Shown here: positions 31,402-36,646 of the stretch, one piece after another
Layout of the letters: each line of letters opens with the position of its first letter
Position numbering within the stretch: the stretch's first letter is position 1
Source: Planctomycetota bacterium
GTDB taxonomy: Bacteria > Planctomycetota > Planctomycetia > Pirellulales > Pirellulaceae
Direction of reading: 5' to 3'
Length of the DNA stretch: 36,646 nt
NCBI GenBank assembly: GCA_024276655.1
Contig: JAJRWU010000248.1
Coordinates: forward strand, 1-36,646
The notes under the pieces: generated by a model
Databases searched by the model: none
What the model was told of the DNA's origin: nothing
Seen by the model: the letters and a program-made list of their open reading frames with translations, nothing else
Position numbers and translations under genes: made by a program

Positions 31402-33204
31402 ATGCAAATGCCGAGATTCCGGCTGGCCGTAACCTTGGCCGCGTGCTGTCTATGCGGCGCGATGGCCGGGGCGGAGGATTACGCCCCACAAAAAAAAGCA
31501 GCCCCCACAAAAAACGCGCTCGCCGGCGCTGGTTTGCGCGAGCCGTTGGCTGTGGCGCTATCGGCCGATGACCAGAAATTGTATGTCATTACCCGGCGCA
31601 GCGGCGAACTGTATGTGATCGACCTTCCCGCGACAAACGAAGCCAGCGTCGCGACGTTGGCGTTGGGCGGAATGCTTTCCGACGTGGTGCGGCTGGATGC
31701 GCATCGCTTGGCGGTTGTCGATCAGGCCGCCCACCAGTTGATTTTGATTGCCACCGACGGCCAGCCCAAGGTGCTTCAGCGGCTGCGCGTCAGTTCGCAC
31801 CCGGTTTCGGTGGTCGCCTCCAAACAGGGAGATCGTTGTTTCGTTTCGTCGTTGTGGTCGCATCGGGTGAGCCAGATCGACACTCCGCCCGGCGCCCCGG
31901 CGCACGTGGCCCGTGTGATCGATCTTCCCTTTGCGCCGCGCACGCTCCTGCTGGCGAAAAACGATTCCCGCCTCATCGCGGCGGCGGCCTTCGCGGGCCA
32001 ACTGGCGGTAATCGACGCCCAACGCGGAAAGTTGCTCGGCGTGCGGCGGTTCCCCAGCCACAATATTCGCGGTTTGGCGGTGGGCGGCGGCGGGAAAATG
32101 TTGCTGGTTTCACACCAGATGTTGAACGAACTGGCGCATACCGTTCGCAACGATGTTCACTGGGGGCTGCTGATGTCGAACGACTTGCGCTGGCTGCCGC
32201 TGAAAGGCGTTTTGGAGGGGACGGAAGATCTTTACGCCGGCGCCCACATGCACCCGTTGGGCGACGCGGGCCATGCCGCCGGCGATCCGGCGGGCGTCGC
32301 GATTGCCAACGATCGTTTGGTCGTGGTGGCGTTGGCGGGCGTCGGAGAGATCGCCTTCGGCCGCGAGGACGATTTCTCACTGGCGCGCATGCGCGTCGGC
32401 GAACATCCTGTCGATGTGGCCATTACCGCCGATAGCCGGCGGGCCTACGTGGCGAATCAATTCAGCGATTCCATTTCGGTGGTCGACCTGGAGCAAGGCC
32501 GCGTGAAACGCGAAATCAGCCTGGGGCCGATGCGTCCCTTGACCCAACTCGAACGCGGGGAACGGCTGTTTTACAACGCCCGCCTTTCGCACGACGCCTG
32601 GATGAGTTGCCATAGCTGCCACCCCGACGGGCACGCCAACGGACTGCGCAACGACAATTTCACCGACGCTTCATTCGGAGCGCCGAAGCAAGTGCTTTCG
32701 CTGTTGGGCGTCTCGAAAACGGCGCCGTACGCCTGGAACGCTTCTTCGCCATCGCTGGAAGGCCAAGTGGCCAAGTCGGTGCAATCTACGATGCAGGGCG
32801 ACGAACTGCCGCCGGAGCAAATCGCCGATTTGGCCGCTTATTTGCGATCGTTGCGTCCGCCGCCTTCGTTGTTGCACGCTCGCGGGCAACGTGCCGACGT
32901 TGAAAACGAGAATGCCGCCATTGCGCGAGGACGCGACGTTTTTTCCAAGCAGGATTGCATGCGCTGCCACCAGCCGCCGCTTTACACAACGCCGAAAACC
33001 TACGACGTCGGCTTGCAAGACAAAGAGGGAAACCACGAGTTCAATCCGCCTTCTTTGCGGGGCGTCAGCCAGCGGGGGCCTTATTTTCACGACGGCAGCG
33101 CGGAATCGTTGGAAGACGTCCTCCATGAGTTTGGCCACCAACTCGAAAATCCGCTTTCCGAGCAACAAAGCGCCGACCTACTTACCTTTCTTCGCAGCTT
33201 GTGA
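31402..33204 (+). CDS. Exported YVTN beta-propeller/di-haem cytochrome c (MauG/CCP-like)
   Basis: About 600 residues. After a Sec signal peptide (LAVTLAACCLCGAMAGA) comes a beta-propeller of YVTN-type repeats (LAVALSADDQKLYVITRRSG, ADSRRAYVANQFSDSISVVDLEQ), then a cytochrome part with two c-haem sites: C403-H-S-C-H407 and C519-M-R-C-H523. GERLFYNARLSHDAWMSCHS, FNPPSLRGVSQRGPYFHDGSA and DLLTFLRSL are typical of MauG/di-haem peroxidase relatives. It should work in the periplasm, as an electron-transfer or peroxidase-like enzyme on an unknown partner. ATG 31402 is preferred since GGGAG lies 9 nt upstream; the ATG at 31393 abuts the ribosome-binding site. It is divergent from the selD fusion. Confidence 0.92.
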   Translation: MQMPRFRLAVTLAACCLCGAMAGAEDYAPQKKAAPTKNALAGAGLREPLAVALSADDQKLYVITRRSGELYVIDLPATNEASVATLALGGMLSDVVRLDAHRLAVVDQAAHQLILIATDGQPKVLQRLRVSSHPVSVVASKQGDRCFVSSLWSHRVSQIDTPPGAPAHVARVIDLPFAPRTLLLAKNDSRLIAAAAFAGQLAVIDAQRGKLLGVRRFPSHNIRGLAVGGGGKMLLVSHQMLNELAHTVRNDVHWGLLMSNDLRWLPLKGVLEGTEDLYAGAHMHPLGDAGHAAGDPAGVAIANDRLVVVALAGVGEIAFGREDDFSLARMRVGEHPVDVAITADSRRAYVANQFSDSISVVDLEQGRVKREISLGPMRPLTQLERGERLFYNARLSHDAWMSCHSCHPDGHANGLRNDNFTDASFGAPKQVLSLLGVSKTAPYAWNASSPSLEGQVAKSVQSTMQGDELPPEQIADLAAYLRSLRPPPSLLHARGQRADVENENAAIARGRDVFSKQDCMRCHQPPLYTTPKTYDVGLQDKEGNHEFNPPSLRGVSQRGPYFHDGSAESLEDVLHEFGHQLENPLSEQQSADLLTFLRSL

Positions 33205-33243
33205 GGCTGGGTTTGCCGGGCGTGTTTTGTAGGTCGCCCACGG

Positions 33244-33320
33244 TTGGAGTTCATGCTTTAGCATGTTTTATTTTTGGAGGCGTGCGCGATTACGAAAGCA
33301 CGCTAAAGCGTGAACTCCAA
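33244..33320. repeat. Imperfect 26-bp inverted repeat (ggagttcacgctttagcgtgc type)
   Basis: ttggagttcatgctttagca at 33244 onward pairs with 33295-33320, with three mismatches and a 25-nt loop. It follows the cytochrome gene stop by 40 bp and could act as a terminator-like 3' structure. A related half-copy is at 36522-36545. I recall this repeat in planctomycetes. Confidence 0.75.
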
Positions 33321-33492
33321 CTCCACCGCCTAAAAAGTGCGGTCCTGCACCCGGGGTTGGCGACGCCGGCCATCCTCCATAACTTGTTTTCATTACATAT
33401 GTTACGGTCATTCGGAGGCGTCCTGTTGCCAGCGTCGCCGTGAAAACCGCCAACGGCGGCGAACTGCGCTTCCGGATCAATCGAGCATTTCG

Positions 33493-33521
33493 TTGACAGT
33501 TGGGGCCCGGCTGTTTAAGAT
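33493..33521 (+). promoter_or_regulatory. Putative sigma-70 promoter (TTGACA-17-TAAGAT)
   Basis: A perfect -35 hexamer ttgaca at 33493-33498, a 17-bp spacer and taagat at 33516-33521 (four of six consensus positions). It is about 200 bp upstream of the ATG at 33722. It is the clearest promoter-like match I found in the window. Confidence 0.5.
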
Positions 33522-33721
33522 CGAAATAGCCTCTAGCCTACAGAATCAACATAGATTCTTAGCTCGGCCGGACTTACGCGCCGGGGGAGCGGTCGCACGT
33601 ACCGGTTGGGGTGGTGTTGTAGGCATTTCGAGTTGTACGCAATGCATAGCGTGAACCGAGCAAACACTTCGCAGAAACTGCAACGTTGAAGCGTTGCTGT
33701 TAAACATTGGAGACCACCGTC

Positions 33722-35131
33722 ATGGCGGCGCGAGATTCTCAAGGCCTGCAAATCGGTCTGATTGTTACCGTGATGTTCAGTATCGCTTTACTGATCGCGT
33801 GTTACGTGCTGTTTCGCAGCGCTGACGAAGCGAATGCCAAGGCGCAAGCCGCTGAAGATTCGCTCAACAAAGCCAACGAAATTCGTGATACCTCGCTCTT
33901 GGAAAGCCAAGAGTTGAAAAAAATGCTGGGCTACGATATCGGCGCCAAGCTGGACGAAATCACGACGAATTTCGAACAAGACATGAAGCTCTTCGGCGCC
34001 GATGTGCCTCCGTCCGACCCTAAGCATTATCGAACATTAAGCGGATACTTGTTGTCTGCGATCAACTCGCGTCATGCGCAGGTCGTGGACGGCGCCATCC
34101 GGGAAAAAACGCTCCAGAAAGAAAAAGACGACGCCGAAGCTCGTGAAATCGCCAAACGCGATGCAGCAATCAAGGCGCAACAGGCGGCTGTCGCGACACT
34201 GGCCGATGAGCGAACGAAGTTCAACACCGGTTTGGAGCAATTCAAATCGGAAACCTCTCGCCTGGAGGGTGAACTCAGTAAGAAACAAAAGGAAAACAGC
34301 GCTCTGGTTTCGCAACTGAGCAAGGAAACCACCTCGCTGCTGTCGCAGATCGACACCAAGGAAAAACTTATTCGGGGCCTGAGGGAAAAAATCGAGGGTC
34401 TGACGCCAGAGTCGTTCGATATCGCCGATGGAAAAATCACTTGGGTGAATCAGGCGGAGGAAACGGTCTGGGTGAATCTTGGTTTTGCCGACGGCCTCAA
34501 TCGGCAAATCACTTTTAGTGTCTACGATCGCGACGACAACACCCGCACCGCCGACAAAATTAAGGGTGAAATTGAAATCATCCGAATTCGAGACGCCCAT
34601 CTGGCGGAGGCGAAAATCGTCGGCTCCAGCGTTTCCAACCCCATTCTTCCAGACGATCTACTCTTCACGCCCGCCTGGACCCCCGGCTCGCCTCAGCGGT
34701 TTGCCTTCACGGGTGTGTTAGATATCAATCACGATGGTAAGTCGACCGAAGCCGAGCACAACCTGATCCGCAACTTGATCGCGATCAACAACGGCGTGAT
34801 TGACGCTGAAATGCTGCCCGATGGTAAAGTGACCGGCGCCATGTCGATCAACACGCGTTATCTGGTCGACGGAGATGCGGGTCCGGAGGGCTCCACGTCG
34901 GAAAGAATCATGACCGCCAGAACAGATATGACCAACGCGGCGGCGGAGCTGGGCGTGAAAAAGATTCCCCTGGATCAATTCCTCACACTCATGGGATACC
35001 GCCGCAGTGCTCGCTCGATTCCGCTCGGAAAAGCGGCAAACGCCGACGATTTCAAGGCCAAGCCGCCCGGCGGCAGCACGCGATTTCGGCCGCGCAGCGC
35101 GCCGACGCGCGGCGCCAAGGGAGCCTATTAG
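33722..35131 (+). CDS. Membrane-anchored coiled-coil protein of planctomycete type
   Basis: About 469 residues, function unknown. A single membrane helix (IGLIVTVMFSIALLIACYVLF) is followed by a long coiled coil (about 40-235; KAQAAEDSLNKANEIRDTSL and DAAIKAQQAAVATLADERTK) and then a beta-rich C-terminal domain with KITWVNQAEETVWVNLGFAD followed by GLNRQITFSVYDRDD. Near residue 340, FAFTGVLDINHDGKSTEAEH followed by NLIRNLIAINNGVIDAE faintly resembles a BRCT-like fold, though this is speculative. The C-terminus is basic and Pro/Ser/Arg-rich. Topology is similar to MreC-type envelope proteins. ATG 33722 has GGAG about 10 nt upstream. A terminator follows 28 bp after the TAG. Confidence 0.82.
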   Translation: MAARDSQGLQIGLIVTVMFSIALLIACYVLFRSADEANAKAQAAEDSLNKANEIRDTSLLESQELKKMLGYDIGAKLDEITTNFEQDMKLFGADVPPSDPKHYRTLSGYLLSAINSRHAQVVDGAIREKTLQKEKDDAEAREIAKRDAAIKAQQAAVATLADERTKFNTGLEQFKSETSRLEGELSKKQKENSALVSQLSKETTSLLSQIDTKEKLIRGLREKIEGLTPESFDIADGKITWVNQAEETVWVNLGFADGLNRQITFSVYDRDDNTRTADKIKGEIEIIRIRDAHLAEAKIVGSSVSNPILPDDLLFTPAWTPGSPQRFAFTGVLDINHDGKSTEAEHNLIRNLIAINNGVIDAEMLPDGKVTGAMSINTRYLVDGDAGPEGSTSERIMTARTDMTNAAAELGVKKIPLDQFLTLMGYRRSARSIPLGKAANADDFKAKPPGGSTRFRPRSAPTRGAKGAY

Positions 35132-35159
35132 GAACTGTCCCGAATTCACCGACCGAATT

Positions 35160-35196
35160 AAAAGCCCGGCATTTTGAAAATGCCGGGCTTTTTTGA
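35160..35196 (+). terminator. Intrinsic terminator; dispersed palindrome, copy 5
   Basis: Identical 33-bp hairpin to copy 4 with a T-run, 28 bp after the stop of the coiled-coil gene and ahead of the convergent oxidoreductase gene. Confidence 0.88.
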
Positions 35197-35229
35197 ACGA
35201 CAATCGGTAACATCTTTCAGGAAATGTGC

Positions 35230-36249
35230 TTACCCGCCAAGTTTCGCCGCAGCCGCCTTGCGAGCCTTGGCCAGCACTTCGTCCATCGCGACCGGCGCCC
35301 CGCCTCGGCGTTTGCTTTCGTCGGCCGCTTCCATGAAGGTGTAGATTTCCAGGGTTTCCTCTTCGCTCACCGGCGGCTTGCCGGTGCGGAAGAATTTCAC
35401 GATCTCGACGACCAACGGCCGGTAGCCATCGTAGGGGCCGACCGCCGCGATTCCTTTTGTGCCGAAGGCCTGCCCGCCATAGCCGCGGCTGCCGGTGCGG
35501 TGCCCTCGAAAAGTGCCGATGCGGCCATCGTCCCATTGGCCGACGGCAAGATCAAAATCAGGCGATGTGGTGCGGGCAACCGTTTTGCAGCCGACGCCCA
35601 TCACGGTGAATAATGTCTCGACGCCATGAATGCCGTACCAAAAAAGATCAGGATGGGTGGCTTCGAGCGAGCAGGGGCTGTAGGCGTCGCAACCGAGCAC
35701 CTTGCCGATGGAGCCGTTTCGCAGCGCTTGCGCGCCGCCGGCAAACCGCAACGACGACGACGAAAACACCGGCGTGTTGTATTTTCTCGCGGCTGCGTAA
35801 ATGGCCACGGCGTCGGTCAGACTACCGGCCACTGGCTTGTCGATAAAGCAGGGTTTCCCCGCCTTGAACACCGGCAACGCCTGCTCCAAGTGGGGCCGGC
35901 CATCGTTGGTTTCCAGTAGCACGACGTCCACCCGTTTGAGCAGTTCCTCAATCGAGCCGACAACCTCAACGCCCATCGCCTTGATTTTCTTCGTGTATTC
36001 CGGAACGCGGCTCACGCTCGACGGAATATCAGGACTTCCCTTGGGCGAAACGGCCACCACGCGACAATGTGAGACGTCGTCTTTCGCCTCAGGATTGTTC
36101 AACTCCTTGGTGAAGGCCAGACAATGCGAGGTGTCTAACCCGATAATACCGACCTTCAATTCGGGGATGTCATCGGCGGCATTCGTCGAGGCGAAAAAAC
36201 CGAGCGAGGCAACCAAAACCGCCAGGGGAAATAATCTCGATGGGTGCAT
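35230..36249 (-). CDS. Exported Gfo/Idh/MocA-family oxidoreductase
   Basis: A 339-residue NAD(P)-dependent dehydrogenase-like protein. A Sec signal peptide (LFPLAVLVASLGFFASTNAA) precedes the Rossmann start ELKVGIIGLDTSHCLAFTKEL; the usual GxGxxG is altered to GLDTSH, so cofactor binding is uncertain. The family region CFIDKPVAG (the EKP-like site with D-K-P) is present, then SSSSLRFAGGAQALRNGSIGKVLG and YGIHGVETLFTVMG, with the catalytic-type His. Planctomycetes have many exported proteins of this family, thought to act on sugars. ATG 36247-36249 has AAGGAA 9 nt upstream. It is convergent with the coiled-coil gene. Confidence 0.88.
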   Translation of the reverse strand: MHPSRLFPLAVLVASLGFFASTNAADDIPELKVGIIGLDTSHCLAFTKELNNPEAKDDVSHCRVVAVSPKGSPDIPSSVSRVPEYTKKIKAMGVEVVGSIEELLKRVDVVLLETNDGRPHLEQALPVFKAGKPCFIDKPVAGSLTDAVAIYAAARKYNTPVFSSSSLRFAGGAQALRNGSIGKVLGCDAYSPCSLEATHPDLFWYGIHGVETLFTVMGVGCKTVARTTSPDFDLAVGQWDDGRIGTFRGHRTGSRGYGGQAFGTKGIAAVGPYDGYRPLVVEIVKFFRTGKPPVSEEETLEIYTFMEAADESKRRGGAPVAMDEVLAKARKAAAAKLGG

Positions 36250-36321
36250 TTCTAAAGATTCCTTAGATATTGGTCGGAGCTATACTCCGCACGGAAAGGA
36301 TTGACACAATGGCATCATATT

Positions 36322-36454
36322 GAGTGCTTTGTCACATCTTAATTTTAGGATCAGCCGCAGGGCGCTAGCCCACGGTTTTGAGCAGGAAAACCGTGGGCTA
36401 GCGCCCTGCGGCTGATATCTTGCAACCCTAATTCTTAGCTGTGACAAAGCACTC
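36322..36454. repeat. MITE-like element: 15-bp outer and 30-bp inner inverted repeats
   Basis: gagtgctttgtcaca at 36322-36336 is the exact reverse complement of 36440-36454. Inside lies a perfect 30-bp palindrome, 36350-36379 against 36387-36416, with a 7-nt loop (gagcagg). The inner core (ccgcagggcgctagcccacg) is, from memory, a widespread planctomycete repeat. It has no coding capacity. Confidence 0.85.
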
Positions 36455-36521
36455 GTGCAAATCTCACATTTTCAGCCGCTTGAGGTATAAAGCTTCAGCG
36501 GAGCGGCGGCGGGGGAAACAC

Positions 36522-36545
36522 AAAGCAGGCTGAGGCGTGAACTCC
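36522..36545. repeat. Half-copy of the ggagttcacgc repeat
   Basis: aaagcaggctgaggcgtgaa followed by ctcc matches the right arm of 33244-33320 at 21 of 24 positions. No opposite arm is seen within 50 bp. Confidence 0.6.
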
Positions 36546-36646
36546 GGCGTGCGAAGCGCTGCCGCTCTCAAATACTTCCCGGCGCCCGCGCATTGAGGCC
36601 CGTTGGAACTCCCTAGCTTATGCCGCCGTGAACCGCGACGCCAGCC

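Larger units (their letters stand above)
33205..33721. other. Long leader region with repeat and promoter
   Basis: 517 bp with an inverted repeat near the start (33244-33320) and a good sigma-70-type promoter at 33493-33521 for the downstream gene, implying a leader of almost 200 nt. No gene is seen. Confidence 0.6.
36250..36646. other. Right-end intergenic region with a MITE-like element
   Basis: About 397 bp with no supported gene. It holds the nested inverted-repeat element (36322-36454) and a half-copy of the ggagttcacgc repeat (36522-36545). Confidence 0.6.

Noticed and set aside
17078-35196. CRISPR array suggested by repeated palindromes
   Set aside because: Copies are scattered over 18 kb with genes between them and there are no regular spacers or cas genes.

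Overview
The window looks like chromosomal DNA of a planctomycete, most likely a member of the Pirellulales. This rests on gene content and repeats, not on a marker gene: a zinc-finger/Ser-Thr kinase next to its ECF sigma factor, an exported HEAT-repeat protein, a YVTN beta-propeller/di-haem cytochrome, an exported Gfo/Idh/MocA oxidoreductase, an NADH-dehydrogenase/SelD fusion, several small families I know only from planctomycetes, and GC-rich dispersed palindromes of the kind that litter these genomes. No rRNA, tRNA, CRISPR array, phage or transposase gene was seen.

Layout. 1-1470: remnant of a glycosyltransferase-39-like membrane protein, 5'-truncated and broken by a TAA. 1614-3901 (minus): soluble histidine kinase and a sigma-54 activator without receiver domain. 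4127-8052 (minus): exported HEAT-repeat protein with a degenerate receiver-like domain, and argH with a TTG start. 8297-11014 (minus): one large exported planctomycete protein cut into three in-frame pieces by two TAA codons. 11303-12901 (plus): small conserved protein and a prepilin-peptidase-like membrane protein lacking the second catalytic aspartate. 13279-16959 (minus): operon of ECF sigma factor, zf-HC2/Ser-Thr kinase and a membrane-anchored coiled-coil protein. 17140-20923: hypothetical proteins, a second divergent sigma factor and a pair of small paralogues. 21456-24011: NtrC-type and NarL-type response regulators, divergently transcribed. 24082-26520 (plus): coaB, a BASS-family transporter and frr. 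26671-28847 (plus): coupled pair of exported hydrolases (GDPD and SGNH). 28973-33204: the NDH/SelD fusion divergent from the di-haem cytochrome. 33722-36249: a membrane coiled-coil protein convergent with the exported oxidoreductase.

The window is rich in signalling (two sigma factors, two sigma-54 activators, one histidine kinase, one NarL regulator, one Ser/Thr kinase) scattered among housekeeping genes (argH, coaB, frr, selD) in short units; only the sigma/kinase operon and the GDPD/SGNH pair look tightly co-organised. The most striking non-coding signal is a family of six near-identical palindromes of about 33 bp, two of which are also good intrinsic terminators, plus larger inverted-repeat elements at 13032-13242 and 36322-36454. 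I see no clear new defence or metabolic system. The most notable oddities are the three TAA interruptions in two otherwise intact frames and the exported, degenerate receiver-like domain.
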